64,000 nt of DNA from Candidatus Enterococcus courvalinii (GCF_017315945.1 NZ_JAFLWI010000002.1:124001-188000); one strand, 5' to 3'; shown: positions 41,339-51,117, counted from the stretch's first letter. Numbers and translations are program-made. The notes: a model not told the origin generated them from the sequence alone.

Positions 41339-42649
41339 ATGGAAAAAGAATTGATTTATAGCGGAGCAGTCATTTTACTGAATTATTTGTATATGATGCT
41401 TTTTTTTGATAAACGGGTATTAACGTTGCGGTATTTTTTCAACTATCTTGTCGCTTTTTTGGGCGCGGGAGCTTTATTTTTTTTGTTGAGAATACCAGTG
41501 GCTTTTTTGGGCTTTTATTTTATCGTGTTAAACTTATGTCTGTCGCTTTTTTTGATGCATAATTTTTTGATTTCAACTTTGTTTACTTCTTTTTCTTACT
41601 CAATTTATCATATTGTTTGGTATCTGACTTTTTACCGTTATTATCAATTATCTGGTTTAAATTTAGCTTACCCATTTTTAGCGATTGATACTCGTCATTT
41701 TTATTTATTATTAGGTGCGGTATTGCTTATTCATTTGATTCTTATGTGGGGGATTGATTCTCTTGTAAAAAAATATAGGTTGACATCGGTTTTACAGCAA
41801 TACAAAATTCCGCGAAAATCCTACATTCTATTCGTATTTTTCTTTCTCTTCCTATTTGTGATTGGTGCTTTGTTATTTTTATTATGGCAGACAGAGTATT
41901 ATGAAGTGATTTTACTCTTGTTGCTGGTTTCCCATGTGGTCGTTTTACTGTTTGTTTCCTTAACAATCTTTTTTATTACGAAGAACCAACTACATCAAGA
42001 TTTGCTAGCAAAACAAGTTCAACAAACCGAACATTTAGCTGCTGAGAATTATCAAGTTCAGTTATTTCGCCATGACTATAAAAATATCCTAATGACAATT
42101 GAAATATTTTTGGAGCAAGATGATTTGGCCGGTTTGAAAAAATATTTTTATCAAAATTTAAAAGGCTCAACACCCAAACTATCATTGACTGCTCATTCAC
42201 CTGATTTGCAAAATCTACAACTCTTACCACTGCGAGGACTACTGGAACAAAAACTTCACCTGGCTCAAACTCAGAATATTCCAGTTGAAGTGACAGTTTT
42301 GAACCCAATTCGAGAAGTTCCAGTTCCGTTAATCGATTTAGTGCGATGTCTAGGAATTTTACTAGATAATGCGTTAGATGAGTCACGTAAGCTACCAGAA
42401 CCCAAAATAATACTTCGGTTTGCAGAGAATCAAGCAGGAATATCTTTTTCAGTTGCTAATAAGGCTGTCGATCCTCAGACAATTCAATTAGCAAAACTTA
42501 CCCAAAAAGGCTATTCGACAAAAGGTGATGATCGCGGTAAAGGTTTATATAGCTTGAATAAACTAGTGGACTCGTGGGAAATTGCGTTTTTTGATATTTA
42601 TCTTGAAGATGACTATATTTATTGTGATCTAACAATAGGCAAGGAGTGA
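41339..42649 (+). CDS. AgrC/ComD-type sensor histidine kinase
   Basis: The product is 436 residues. Six to seven membrane helices fill residues 1-215, as in peptide-sensing kinases (AgrC, FsrC, ComD). The H-box is LFRHDYKNILMTIEIF with phospho-acceptor His245. The C-terminal GHKL ATPase has the N-box LLDNALDES and glycine box GDDRGKGLYSL. TGGAGGAG precedes the ATG. The response regulator gene follows after 4 nt. No AgrB/FsrB-like processing gene or clear peptide precursor is nearby, so the ligand is unknown; it could be encoded elsewhere or may not be a peptide. Confidence 0.9.
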   Translation: MEKELIYSGAVILLNYLYMMLFFDKRVLTLRYFFNYLVAFLGAGALFFLLRIPVAFLGFYFIVLNLCLSLFLMHNFLISTLFTSFSYSIYHIVWYLTFYRYYQLSGLNLAYPFLAIDTRHFYLLLGAVLLIHLILMWGIDSLVKKYRLTSVLQQYKIPRKSYILFVFFFLFLFVIGALLFLLWQTEYYEVILLLLLVSHVVVLLFVSLTIFFITKNQLHQDLLAKQVQQTEHLAAENYQVQLFRHDYKNILMTIEIFLEQDDLAGLKKYFYQNLKGSTPKLSLTAHSPDLQNLQLLPLRGLLEQKLHLAQTQNIPVEVTVLNPIREVPVPLIDLVRCLGILLDNALDESRKLPEPKIILRFAENQAGISFSVANKAVDPQTIQLAKLTQKGYSTKGDDRGKGLYSLNKLVDSWEIAFFDIYLEDDYIYCDLTIGKE

Positions 42650-42653
42650 GCGT

Positions 42654-43382
42654 GTGAATATCTATGTAATTGAAGACAACCCTTTTTTTCGAACTAAAAT
42701 GATGAAAGTGATTCAGCAGGTTATCGCTGAAAGCGGCTATGTCTACCATATGAAGGAACAAGTAGTTACAGCAAAAGAAATGCTTGCAGAAGATTTGAGT
42801 GAAGGTCCTCATATCTACTTGTTAGATATTGAATTGCAGGAACAATATAATGGAATCGATTTAGGCAGAGAAATCCGAAAAATTGATACACAAGGGTATA
42901 TTCTCTACATTACAAGTTTGGAAAATAAGCTAATAACGATCATCGATGAACATATTGCTCCGTTAGCGTTTCTTTCAAAAAAAATTGATGAACAAGTCAT
43001 CAAAGAAAATATTCAAAGTGCATTTGAAAAAATCAAGCAGCGTGAAGAACAACGAAGTGACAATCATTTCTTTACCCTACAACGGGCAGGAAACCAAGCA
43101 AGAATCGCCTATAAAGAACTATTGTATTTTGAAAAGGTTCCGCGTTCTAAAAAAGTCATGCTTTATACGACAAATGGCGTTTATGCGATTAACCACTACT
43201 TATCCAGTATCAAAGAAAAGCTAGTTGAATCGCAGTTTATTTTTCTCAATTCCTTTATTATTCATAAGAGTTCCATCCAGAAATTAGACGCTAAAGAAGA
43301 TGCCGTTACCTTTAAAGACGGTTCAGAACTATTCGTTGGCAAACATACTTTTCGGAAAATCAAAGCACAATTTCAATCTTAA
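42654..43382 (+). CDS. LytTR-family response regulator
   Basis: The product is 242 residues. The receiver domain has the acidic pair in VIEDN, phospho-acceptor Asp58 in YLLDIEL and a late lysine. Residues about 135-240 form a LytTR DNA-binding domain (RIAYKELLYFEKVPRSKKVM, FIFLNSFIIHKSSIQKLD, GKHTF). Such proteins bind direct repeats about 21 bp apart, exactly the layout found in six promoters of this locus. GTG 42654 follows AAGGAG. It is the obvious candidate activator of those promoters; that link is inferred. Confidence 0.92.
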   Translation: MNIYVIEDNPFFRTKMMKVIQQVIAESGYVYHMKEQVVTAKEMLAEDLSEGPHIYLLDIELQEQYNGIDLGREIRKIDTQGYILYITSLENKLITIIDEHIAPLAFLSKKIDEQVIKENIQSAFEKIKQREEQRSDNHFFTLQRAGNQARIAYKELLYFEKVPRSKKVMLYTTNGVYAINHYLSSIKEKLVESQFIFLNSFIIHKSSIQKLDAKEDAVTFKDGSELFVGKHTFRKIKAQFQS

Positions 43383-43390
43383 AAGAATTT

Positions 43391-43627
43391 ATGACTTTGT
43401 GTGTAAAATGTTTATGTATAGTAGACGAAGTAAGAAAAATAGAAGATGGAAGATATCTTCTAATAGGTACTTATGGTTTTACTAAAAAACAGCGGCAATT
43501 TGATAGCTTTTTTATTTTAGAAGGGCCAGTTAGGGACTATCGTGGGGATATTGGGAAAGAACGAAAAATAAACCTATCCAGAGAAATTCCGGCATTAAAC
43601 GGTCATAAAGTAAAAGAATTAATTTAA
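43391..43627 (+). CDS. Small hypothetical protein after the regulator
   Basis: This 78-residue frame starts 8 nt after the regulator stop with only a weak AAAAGA site. The product has two cysteines near the start (LCVKCLCIVDEVRKI) and a mixed beta pattern ending NGHKVKELI. Codon use looks real. A later start near the MFMYSRR region in another frame is not favoured. It has no signal peptide and does not resemble a cyclic-peptide precursor. The family was not recognised. Confidence 0.45.
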   Translation: MTLCVKCLCIVDEVRKIEDGRYLLIGTYGFTKKQRQFDSFFILEGPVRDYRGDIGKERKINLSREIPALNGHKVKELI

Positions 43628-43683
43628 GAAAGAAAAGTTGCAAACAGTAGCTAGAACACAGGGCATCTCCTTATTATTTTGAT

Positions 43684-43785
43684 CTTGGAAAGAAATTTTC
43701 CGTTGGGTTTTTAGGAGGGGGAGTCAGTCTTTTCGGACTCTTTGGATTAGTTATCCGTAATAAACGGAATAATAAGGAACGTTAG
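43684..43785 (+). pseudogene. Remnant of an LPXTG-type cell-wall anchor
   Basis: The frame reads LGKKFSVGFLGGGVSLFGLF then GLVIRNKRNNKER, a classic hydrophobic helix and basic tail of a sortase substrate. The LPXTG motif and the upstream protein are missing (a TAG lies in frame about 30 nt before). It is the leftover end of a deleted surface protein gene. Confidence 0.55.
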
Positions 43786-43850
43786 TAGAGTTTTTCTAAA
43801 AGTTTTTTAGAAAACAACTAAGAGGTTGTTTAAAAGTTTTTTAAAAGATG

Positions 43851-43881
43851 AAAAGGACCTGAATTCAACTCAGGTCCTTTT
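43851..43881. terminator. Bidirectional terminator
   Basis: A perfect 12-bp stem, AAAAGGACCTGA with TCAGGTCCTTTT, has a 7-nt loop. It separates the polysaccharide block from the TetR gene on the other strand. The stretch 43882-44068 shows no gene. Confidence 0.88.
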
Positions 43882-44068
43882 CTTGTTCTTCTTCAATTAT
43901 CGAGAAATGCACTATTTCATCAAACTTCTACTTTAATTGAATATTCAAAATGGGTAGCTGTTTTGGTTCTTTTTTTATACAAAACTAACTTGCAGGATCA
44001 AACTTTTTTTAGCTGATAGTAAATAGCAATTCCATGTCTAACAAATAGATATTTTGAAAAAAAGTTTG

Positions 44069-44620
44069 CTATTCTTCTGAGGGCAAGACTTGAGCTAAAA
44101 CTCGACTCAAATCATCGGCGCTAGTTCCGTCATCGTTGGTCAACCATTCATCCACTGTACCTAGAACACCGCGGACAAAATAAGTGAAATAATATTCGAG
44201 CAATCGTGGATCGTCTTCGTGGTAGCGAGCGGCAAAACTTTCAATGGCTATCTCGTGTACCTCTTGAAAAATAGTTTTGATTAAGTGACTGTCCTGGTAA
44301 TTACGGGTCAAAATAGAAGAAAGAGGTTGTGCTTCTTTTAAAATAGCAATCAGTCGACTCAACCATGAGGCTAACTCTTCGTCACTGTCGATTTTGATTA
44401 AGGGAAGAATTCTTTCGATAAGTTGCGCTTCGATTTGGTGGAACAGGTCCATGGTATCTGTATAGTAATTGTAGAAAGTTCCACGATTGACATCGGCTAA
44501 TTTACATATATCTGTAACAGTTATTTTTTGGAGCTCCTTTTCAGACAACAAATTTAAAAAAGCTTCTTTGATTATTTTTTTTGTATAAATGGTTCGACGA
44601 TTATTTTTGATACCAGCCAT
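44069..44620 (-). CDS. TetR-family transcriptional regulator
   Basis: The product is about 183 residues. The N-terminal HTH (KKIIKEAFLNLLSEKELQKI TVTDICKLADVNRGTFYNYY) is typical of TetR/AcrR; the C-terminal helices (YYFTYFVRGVLGTVDEWL) resemble the TetR_C_8/DhaS-like group. It is divergent from the ABC transporter 160 nt away and probably represses it. The intergenic region has a TAATGAAC direct repeat (44640-44647 and 44652-44659) and TGACAA/TTGTCA arms near 44673-44702 as possible operators. The start was set to the internal ATG following AAAGGAAG. Confidence 0.88.
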   Translation of the reverse strand: MAGIKNNRRTIYTKKIIKEAFLNLLSEKELQKITVTDICKLADVNRGTFYNYYTDTMDLFHQIEAQLIERILPLIKIDSDEELASWLSRLIAILKEAQPLSSILTRNYQDSHLIKTIFQEVHEIAIESFAARYHEDDPRLLEYYFTYFVRGVLGTVDEWLTNDDGTSADDLSRVLAQVLPSEE

Positions 44621-44779
44621 GAGTGCGCTTCCTTTCATTTAATGAACAGATTAATGAACTTTGTCTACTCAATGACAACTCCAAGTTCTTTGCATATTGT
44701 CATGAGTTATTGAAACGATTATACTAACAACAGAGTATATAATCAACAGCGTGTTGAAAACATGACGAGGTGAATAAAC

Positions 44780-45481
44780 ATGAGCTATATTGAAGTGAAA
44801 AATGAGTTTAAACGATATCAAATGGGTGATACAACCATTACAGCTAATAACGACATCAGCTTCTCAGTTGAAGAAGGGGAGCTAGCCGTGATTTTAGGTC
44901 CTAGTGGTGCTGGTAAATCAACAGTATTGAATATCTTGGGTGGAATGGACACTCCTGATGAAGGGCAGATTATCATTGATGGGGTGGATATTGCAACTTT
45001 CAATAACCGACAATTAACGGAATTTCGGCGGACGGATGTAGGATTTGTTTTTCAATTTTATAATCTAGTTCCTAACTTGACTGCAAAAGAAAATGTGGAA
45101 TTAGCCACTGCTGTATCCCCGGATGCCTTAGACGTGGAGGAAACTTTACGTCAAGTTGGTCTTGGTGAACGGATGAAGAACTTTCCTGCTCAGCTTTCTG
45201 GTGGGGAACAACAACGAGTGGCAATTGCCCGTGCACTAGCAAAAAATCCTAAAATTTTACTCTGCGATGAACCGACAGGAGCGCTGGATTACGAAACGGG
45301 AAAACAAGTCTTAACGTTGTTACAAAATGTAGCAAAAAAAGATGGACGAACCGTACTATTGATTACTCACAATTCGGCAATCGCACCAATGGCAGATCGG
45401 ATCATCCGCATCAATGATGCCAAAGTGCGTTCTGTGGAAATCAACAAGACCCCATTGCCTGTGGCAGAGATTGAGTGGTGA
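44780..45481 (+). CDS. ABC transporter ATP-binding protein (MacB/LolD type)
   Basis: The product is 233 residues with Walker [12 protein letters not shown]-loop QFYNLV, signature [15 protein letters not shown], Walker [13 protein letters not shown] and the H-loop THN. It belongs to the group that pairs with FtsX-type permeases and powers mechanotransmission or export rather than bulk transport. A GAGGTG site precedes the ATG. The permease follows after 10 nt. Regulation by the divergent TetR protein is likely. Confidence 0.93.
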   Translation: MSYIEVKNEFKRYQMGDTTITANNDISFSVEEGELAVILGPSGAGKSTVLNILGGMDTPDEGQIIIDGVDIATFNNRQLTEFRRTDVGFVFQFYNLVPNLTAKENVELATAVSPDALDVEETLRQVGLGERMKNFPAQLSGGEQQRVAIARALAKNPKILLCDEPTGALDYETGKQVLTLLQNVAKKDGRTVLLITHNSAIAPMADRIIRINDAKVRSVEINKTPLPVAEIEW

Positions 45482-45491
45482 GGGAATAAAA

Positions 45492-48230
45492 ATGAAAAAT
45501 CTCTATATTCGTAGTACATTTCGCGATATTCGACAAAGTTTAGGCCGATTTATCGCAATCATTTTAATTATCTTCATGGGTGTTTTATTATTTGTAGGAA
45601 TCAAATCCATTGGACCCAATCTCGAAAAAACTGTCCAAGAATTTGTTACTAGCCACAACGTTTCAGATTTACAAATTCAAGGAACTGCTGGACTGACAAA
45701 TGAGGATTTGGCTATTGCTGAAAAAGTAGCTGGTGCCAAGGGAGAACTAGGCTATAGTTTTCCTTATGTGGAAGAGCAACAAAATCGTAATTTACAAATT
45801 TATTCTTATGCTGAGGATAAAAAGCAAAATAAACTGACATTGCTACAAGGAAGTTATCCAAAAAATAATCAGCAGTTGTTGATAGATGAGAGTTTAAAAG
45901 AACAATACCCCATCAACAGTAAAATCACCATTAAAGATAGTCAATTGAAAGGGGAGAAATTTACAGTCACGGGTTATGTTTCTTCCCCCATATATGTTGA
46001 TAAAAAAGAGCGTGGCGTGACGACTGTGGGAGATGGGACAATAGACGGGTATGCCTACTTGCCTGAAACGGCTTTTGGTAGTGAAACCTATTCTATTTTA
46101 TATTTACGTTTCTCTGATTTAAAAGAGAAAGATATTATGTCTGATGTCTACAAAGATCAGATGATCGTTAATGAGGAAAAATTACAAAAACTTTTTGATG
46201 CGCGCAAAGAGCAACGAAAAACGGAGTTACAAGCGATAGCTAATCAAGAAATCGCCAAAGGAGAACAGGAATTACAAGAAAACCAACAAAAGCTGAGTGA
46301 TGGGCAGAATGAACTGAACGCAGCGAAAGAACAATTGACCAGTCAACAACAACAGTTGGAACAACAAAAAGCGCAACTTGAGACGGTTTACGGTCCAACT
46401 ATCGCTAATGAACAGTTGGCGTCAGCGCAAAGTGAGTTGGAAAAAGCGACCACAGTGCTTGCTGAAAAACAAACGGAGCTCATGGAAAACCAACAAACGT
46501 TAACGGAAGCGCAAGCGAAGCTTGGACAATCAAAAAAAAATGTCGCAGCCATCAAAACGCCAAATTATCTTCTGACACAGAGAAGTTCAAATCCTGGTTT
46601 TACAGAATTTACTAGTCTATCAGATAGAATCGATGCAATTGGGAACGTCTTTCCAGTTTTTTTCTTTTTGATTGGAATATTGATTACATTTACTACCATT
46701 ACACGTATGGTTGAAGAAGATCGAAAAGAGATTGGTACATTGAAAGCATTGGGCTACCGAAACAGTGAAATCGCTCAAAAATATCTATTGTATGCTTTAT
46801 TGACAGGGACTGTCGGAACCATTTTTGGAGTTATTGTGGGAACGAAAGGACTGCCACCTGTAGTTTTTACCATGCTGAAGAAAAATTATGTTTTTGAAAA
46901 CTACCCAACTGATTTTTGGTTTTGGCCGATTTTTATGGCAATACTTGCGGCACTTTTTGCAACTGTTGCGGCCACTATTTATATCTTGGTTAAAGATTTA
47001 CGGGAAAAACCGATGGCGCTTTTGATGCCTAAAGCGCCAAAACCCGGAAAAAGAATCCTTTTAGAATACATTACACCTTTATGGAGCCGTTTGAGTTTTA
47101 ACCAAAAAGTGACATACAGAAATCTTTTCCGCTATAAAGCTCGAGCAATTTTGACGATTCTTGGGATAGCAGGCTGTATGGGCTTAATGGTGGCTGGATT
47201 CGGGTTACAAGATTCCATTGGTGGGGTGGTTGATGTTCAGTTCAAGCAATTGAATCACTTTCAAGGAATCGTTACGTTAAAAGATGAGGCAGATGTCCAA
47301 AAGGCGGATGAAGTGCTGAGCGCTCATGACCAAGTCAAAGGGAGCATGAATGTTTTTGCTGATCAAGTGAAGTTCAAAAAAGAAGGGGTAAGTGATTTAA
47401 GTGCATCGTTGTATGCTTTTAAGGATACAGATAGTGCTAAAGATTATTTCACCTTGAAAAAAACAGACAAAAAAACAACTGTAGAGATCACCAAGGATGG
47501 AGCAGTTATCACGGAAGGTATAGCGAAAGCATACAATGCTAAGGTCGGAAGTAGTCTGACGATTCAAGATAACGAGGGTAAAAAAATAAAGCTAAAGATT
47601 AGTGGAATCGTTGAAAATTACTTAGGTAATACAATTTTTATGGATCAAAATTACTATCAACAAGTCACGGATAAAGACTTCACCGAAAATACTATCTTGT
47701 TCAAGAGTCATGAAATGTCTTCTCAAGAAGAAGCGAAATTAGCGAGTCAATTACAAGCTACCAATCAAGTGACAACAACGACTTTTATGAGTACTCAAGC
47801 AAGCAAACAAGCTTTTGCTAGTGATAATTTACGTCCAGTCGTTTTGATTTTTATCGTTTTGTCAGGCACGTTAGCCTTTGTCGTTTTGTTTAATCTGACG
47901 AATATCAATGTGTCAGAGCGGGAACGAGAATTAGCGACAATCAAAGTTTTAGGTTTCTTTGACGGGGAAGTCACGATGTATATCATTCGGGAAAACGTCA
48001 TCTTTACTTTAGTGGGAATCTTATTGGGCTGTGGCGTTGGTAAGGTCTTGACATGGTTCATTATTACGATGGCTAGCGCCGATAATATGGCTTTTCCACT
48101 TTTGATTCCGGAAATGGGCTATTTAGTTTCGGGCGCTTTGACGCTTGTCTTTTCTGCTATCGTGATGTTCATCACTCATAGAAAGTTAAAAGAAATTGAT
48201 ATGATTAGTGCTTTGAAATCGAATGAATAA
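45492..48230 (+). CDS. FtsX-type ABC transporter permease with coiled-coil extracytoplasmic region
   Basis: The product is about 912 residues. A first membrane helix (FIAIILIIFMGVLLFVGIKS) is followed by a large extracytoplasmic domain that includes a glutamine-rich coiled coil (about residues 235-355), then an FtsX domain of three helices (about 385-515), a second extracytoplasmic domain, and a final FtsX domain (about 775-905, FVVLFNLTNINVSERERELATIKVLG). This is the layout of YhgE/YxdM-like permeases tied to envelope stress or peptide resistance. ATG 45492 follows GAGGGA. The coiled coil may reach across the wall. Confidence 0.88.
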   Translation: MKNLYIRSTFRDIRQSLGRFIAIILIIFMGVLLFVGIKSIGPNLEKTVQEFVTSHNVSDLQIQGTAGLTNEDLAIAEKVAGAKGELGYSFPYVEEQQNRNLQIYSYAEDKKQNKLTLLQGSYPKNNQQLLIDESLKEQYPINSKITIKDSQLKGEKFTVTGYVSSPIYVDKKERGVTTVGDGTIDGYAYLPETAFGSETYSILYLRFSDLKEKDIMSDVYKDQMIVNEEKLQKLFDARKEQRKTELQAIANQEIAKGEQELQENQQKLSDGQNELNAAKEQLTSQQQQLEQQKAQLETVYGPTIANEQLASAQSELEKATTVLAEKQTELMENQQTLTEAQAKLGQSKKNVAAIKTPNYLLTQRSSNPGFTEFTSLSDRIDAIGNVFPVFFFLIGILITFTTITRMVEEDRKEIGTLKALGYRNSEIAQKYLLYALLTGTVGTIFGVIVGTKGLPPVVFTMLKKNYVFENYPTDFWFWPIFMAILAALFATVAATIYILVKDLREKPMALLMPKAPKPGKRILLEYITPLWSRLSFNQKVTYRNLFRYKARAILTILGIAGCMGLMVAGFGLQDSIGGVVDVQFKQLNHFQGIVTLKDEADVQKADEVLSAHDQVKGSMNVFADQVKFKKEGVSDLSASLYAFKDTDSAKDYFTLKKTDKKTTVEITKDGAVITEGIAKAYNAKVGSSLTIQDNEGKKIKLKISGIVENYLGNTIFMDQNYYQQVTDKDFTENTILFKSHEMSSQEEAKLASQLQATNQVTTTTFMSTQASKQAFASDNLRPVVLIFIVLSGTLAFVVLFNLTNINVSERERELATIKVLGFFDGEVTMYIIRENVIFTLVGILLGCGVGKVLTWFIITMASADNMAFPLLIPEMGYLVSGALTLVFSAIVMFITHRKLKEIDMISALKSNE

Positions 48231-48234
48231 AACA

Positions 48235-48280
48235 AAAAAGTTTTGTATGTCGCTGTTAAGTGACGTACAAAACTTTTTTT
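48235..48280 (+). terminator. Terminator after the ABC permease
   Basis: A 17-18 bp stem (AAAAAGTTTTGTATGTC with GACGTACAAAACTTTTT, one mismatch pair) is followed by T-rich sequence. The next 240 nt, up to about 48517, hold nothing I can support. Confidence 0.88.
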
Positions 48281-48517
48281 AAGTTAGAGTTGAATGTAAT
48301 GACCTAGTTCGTAAAAAGATTACAAGATTAGCTATAGTCTGATGGCGAGGTAAGAATAGACCTGTGTCTTTTTACATAAACAGGATTGTTCAACAAACCG
48401 TTAGTATTATTTACTATCACTTCTGATTTTTCTGGCTTATTTTTGGCCAAATATAAATTTTTTCTAAATGATTTCATAAGCAACTCTAAAGAAAATTCGT
48501 TTTTTTACGATTTATTT

Positions 48518-48545
48518 TGATATTTCTTGAGAAAAAAAGTAATAT
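48518..48545 (+). promoter_or_regulatory. Probable promoter of the M-box operon
   Basis: TTGATA at 48518-48523 and TAATAT at 48540-48545 are 16 nt apart and lie 25 nt before the conserved riboswitch start. Confidence 0.45.
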
Positions 48546-48570
48546 TTTTATGAAATTAAATATAAGTAAA

Positions 48571-48725
48571 CTTGTTAGGTGAGGCTCCTAAACAAACACA
48601 GGCTATTGCGCAGAAACGTCGAAAGACGCCAATGTGTAAAATAGGAATTGTCGGATTAAGGCTTTTCATAAAATAGCTAAGAGTAATTCTTTACGTTGTT
48701 TAGTGCTAAAACTCAGACGATGAGA
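48571..48725 (+). ncRNA. M-box (ykoK) magnesium riboswitch
   Basis: The conserved M-box blocks appear in order: TTAGGTGAGGCTCCTA at the 5' side, GTCGAAAGACGCCAATG in the middle, and TAGTGCTAAAACTC with GACGATGAG at the 3' side. Spacing fits the three-helix Mg2+-sensing fold. A terminator hairpin follows directly, so high magnesium should switch transcription off. The downstream genes are SEDS and LCP cell-wall genes instead of the usual magnesium transporters. Confidence 0.92.
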
Positions 48726-48737
48726 TTAATTGTGTGG

Positions 48738-48785
48738 GACACCAGATTTGTTAGTTTTTTAGCTAACGTTTGGTGTCCTTTTTTT
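48738..48785 (+). terminator. Riboswitch-controlled terminator
   Basis: GACACCA and TGGTGTC arms plus an inner GTTAG...CTAAC stem are followed by seven T. It is the expression platform of the M-box. Confidence 0.88.
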
Positions 48786-48845
48786 GAGGCTATTTACTGT
48801 TTCTCTCCCGTCTTAAACAGGTGCTTAAAAAGGAGAGAGAACATT

Positions 48846-49994
48846 GTGAGAAAAAGAAAAACGATCGACTGGCTATTATTATTACCATATTTAGGAGTAA
48901 GCGTAGTTGGTCTCTTGCTTGTATTTAGCGCAAGTTCGTACAGACTGACAGCTGAGGGTCAGAATGCACTATCGCTGTTTTATAAGCAAGCCGTTTTTAT
49001 GGGAATGAGTTGGTTTGTGATTGCGGGAATTTATCGGCTAAAAAAGAAAATTTTATTAAAAGGATTCCTTGCCAAAATTGCGCTGGGTTTGGGAGTCGTT
49101 AGTTTGATTTTGGTTTATGTCATTGGCGTAAATATCAATGGTGCACAACGATGGGTTTCGTTAGGTGGTATTCAATTTCAGCCTTCTGAAATAACAAACG
49201 TTGCATTAATTCTCTATCTAGCGTATTTTTTTCGGGTGGAACGATCGAAGAAGGAAATGTGGGTACCTTACGTCCTCGTTTTATTTAGTGGATTGCTGAT
49301 TTTATTTCAACCAAAAGTGACAGGAGCAATCATTCTTTGGGGAATCGCACTAGTGATCATTACGACAGCACAGTTGCCTTATCAGTTTTCAATTGCCGTT
49401 TTTCTAGCAACAATTGCAGGAGTTGCAGTGGTAGGTGGAACGATCCTTTTTCTAGGTAATCATGATCTTTTACCAAATTTGTTCATGCATACCTATGACC
49501 GTATTCAGTTAGTGAGGGATCCATTTTTAGATCCGTATGGAAAAGGATTTCAGATGAGTAACTCCTATTATGCGTTATATAATGGTGGCTTCTTTGGTCG
49601 AGGGTTAGGAAATAGTATTACAAAAAAAGGTTATTTACCAGTAGCAGAAACAGATTTTATTTATTCGATTTTAGTAGAAGAATTGGGAATGATCGTGGGA
49701 CTAATTGTTTTAGCACTTCTTTTTTTAATCATTCTTCGATTATTTATGCTAGCTGCAAAAGAAGCTAGTCAACAAATTAGTCTGATTTATTTTGGTGTCG
49801 GGACTTTGTTGCTCTTACAGACGAGTATCAACATTGCAAGTATCTTAGGAATGATTCCGATGACTGGAATTCCACTGCCGTTTATCAGTTATGGAGGAAC
49901 CAGTTATTTGTTCTTATCGATTGCTTTAGGAATCTGTCTAAAATTCTCCTCGGAGGTAAGTGTAAATGATCAAGCGTTTGAGCAACGAGTTTAA
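48846..49994 (+). CDS. FtsW/RodA-type SEDS glycan polymerase, copy 1
   Basis: The product is about 383 residues with some 10 membrane helices. SEDS hallmarks include GAQRWVSLGGIQFQPSEITN and the C-terminal GMIPMTGIPLPFISYGGTSY. SEDS proteins polymerise lipid II together with a class B PBP. GTG 48846 follows GGAGAGAG; the earlier in-frame ATG at 48696 lies inside the riboswitch and is excluded. It overlaps the second SEDS gene by 29 nt. Whether it is FtsW or RodA by function cannot be told from sequence alone; being outside a division operon suggests an accessory copy. Confidence 0.9.
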   Translation: MRKRKTIDWLLLLPYLGVSVVGLLLVFSASSYRLTAEGQNALSLFYKQAVFMGMSWFVIAGIYRLKKKILLKGFLAKIALGLGVVSLILVYVIGVNINGAQRWVSLGGIQFQPSEITNVALILYLAYFFRVERSKKEMWVPYVLVLFSGLLILFQPKVTGAIILWGIALVIITTAQLPYQFSIAVFLATIAGVAVVGGTILFLGNHDLLPNLFMHTYDRIQLVRDPFLDPYGKGFQMSNSYYALYNGGFFGRGLGNSITKKGYLPVAETDFIYSILVEELGMIVGLIVLALLFLIILRLFMLAAKEASQQISLIYFGVGTLLLLQTSINIASILGMIPMTGIPLPFISYGGTSYLFLSIALGICLKFSSEVSVNDQAFEQRV

Positions 49995-51117
49995 TTATTC
50001 TCTGTTTTTGCCAATTTTCATTTTTTATTTGATGAGTATAGGGGTGCAAGCGATAGCTGCTGATCTGGATGGGGTTGACGTAAGACGTGTCGTCTTCAAG
50101 CAAACGATTTTTTGTCTAGTTTCATTTATCCTGTTAGTTGTGACTAGTAGAATTCCTGTAGCAACTTTACTAAGATACGCACCGGTTTTGTATGTGCTGT
50201 CACTTGGCTTGATGGCTCTCTTATATTGGTTTTATGATCCATCAATGTATATTTTGACAAACACAAAACGTTGGCTGCGAATCGGCTCATTTTCTTTCCA
50301 GCCTTCTGAGTTGATGAAACTAAGTTTTATTCTTTTTATGGTAAGTCTGACAGTTCGTTTTGAGATGGAATGGTCTCAAAAAAAATTAGCAAGAGATTTG
50401 AAAAGCGATTTATGTTATTTAGGAAAAATTATCCTGTACAGTTTGCCCACCTTTTTGTTGATGTTTATGCAACGAGATTTTGGAACAAGTTTAGTTTTTA
50501 TTGCAATCCTAGGTGCGCTGTTTATTATTGCTGGCGTGCATTGGAAAATTTTGACAATCATTACAGGTATCGGTGCAACGTTAGGTGGTGCATTATTAGT
50601 TCTGGTGTTCAGCGAATGGGGGAACAAATTGCTCTATTCCTTACATTTTAAGACCTATCAATTAGACCGTGTTCGCGCATGGATCGATCCATTTCAATAT
50701 AGTGACACGATTGCGTATCAGCAAGTTCAAAGTCTTTATGCGATTGGTAGCGGTGGGTTATTTGGACGTGGGATTAGCGGAATCTCTGTGTATGTGCCAG
50801 TTCGAGAATCAGATATGATCTTTACCGTAGTTGGTGAGGGTTTTGGTTTTATGGGCGCGGCATTCGTTGTTTTTCTCTATTTCTATTTGTTTTATCAAAT
50901 ACTTTCTGCAGCTTTGAGAACCAATAACAAAGCGAATCTTTATCTTGCAGTGGCGTTTGTTTTTGGACTGATGTTTCAAATTTTTGAAAATATTGGTGCA
51001 GCAATTGGTATATTGCCACTAACCGGCATTCCGTTACCCTTTTTAAGTCAAGGTGGTACTTCGTTGATTGTGTTAGGAATTGGGTTAGGTGTCACGATGG
51101 GATTCAAGAAAAAATAG
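49966..51117 (+). CDS. FtsW/RodA-type SEDS glycan polymerase, copy 2
   Basis: The product is 383 residues and a diverged paralogue of the upstream protein: TKRWLRIGSFSFQPSELMKL and GILPLTGIPLPFLSQGGTSL occupy the equivalent positions, with about 10 membrane helices. GGAGG precedes ATG 49966, which lies inside the first gene, so translation is coupled. Two SEDS genes in tandem under one magnesium riboswitch suggest a specialised wall-synthesis response. No PBP gene is adjacent. Confidence 0.9.
   Translation: MIKRLSNEFNYSLFLPIFIFYLMSIGVQAIAADLDGVDVRRVVFKQTIFCLVSFILLVVTSRIPVATLLRYAPVLYVLSLGLMALLYWFYDPSMYILTNTKRWLRIGSFSFQPSELMKLSFILFMVSLTVRFEMEWSQKKLARDLKSDLCYLGKIILYSLPTFLLMFMQRDFGTSLVFIAILGALFIIAGVHWKILTIITGIGATLGGALLVLVFSEWGNKLLYSLHFKTYQLDRVRAWIDPFQYSDTIAYQQVQSLYAIGSGGLFGRGISGISVYVPVRESDMIFTVVGEGFGFMGAAFVVFLYFYLFYQILSAALRTNNKANLYLAVAFVFGLMFQIFENIGAAIGILPLTGIPLPFLSQGGTSLIVLGIGLGVTMGFKKK

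Noticed and set aside
43684-43785. Possible complete LPXTG protein gene
   Set aside because: No LPXTG motif is present and a stop codon lies in frame shortly upstream; only the anchor tail remains.
48696-48845. N-terminal extension of the first SEDS protein from ATG 48696
   Set aside because: It would start inside the riboswitch and read through its terminator; the GTG at 48846 has a proper ribosome binding site and starts the family sequence.
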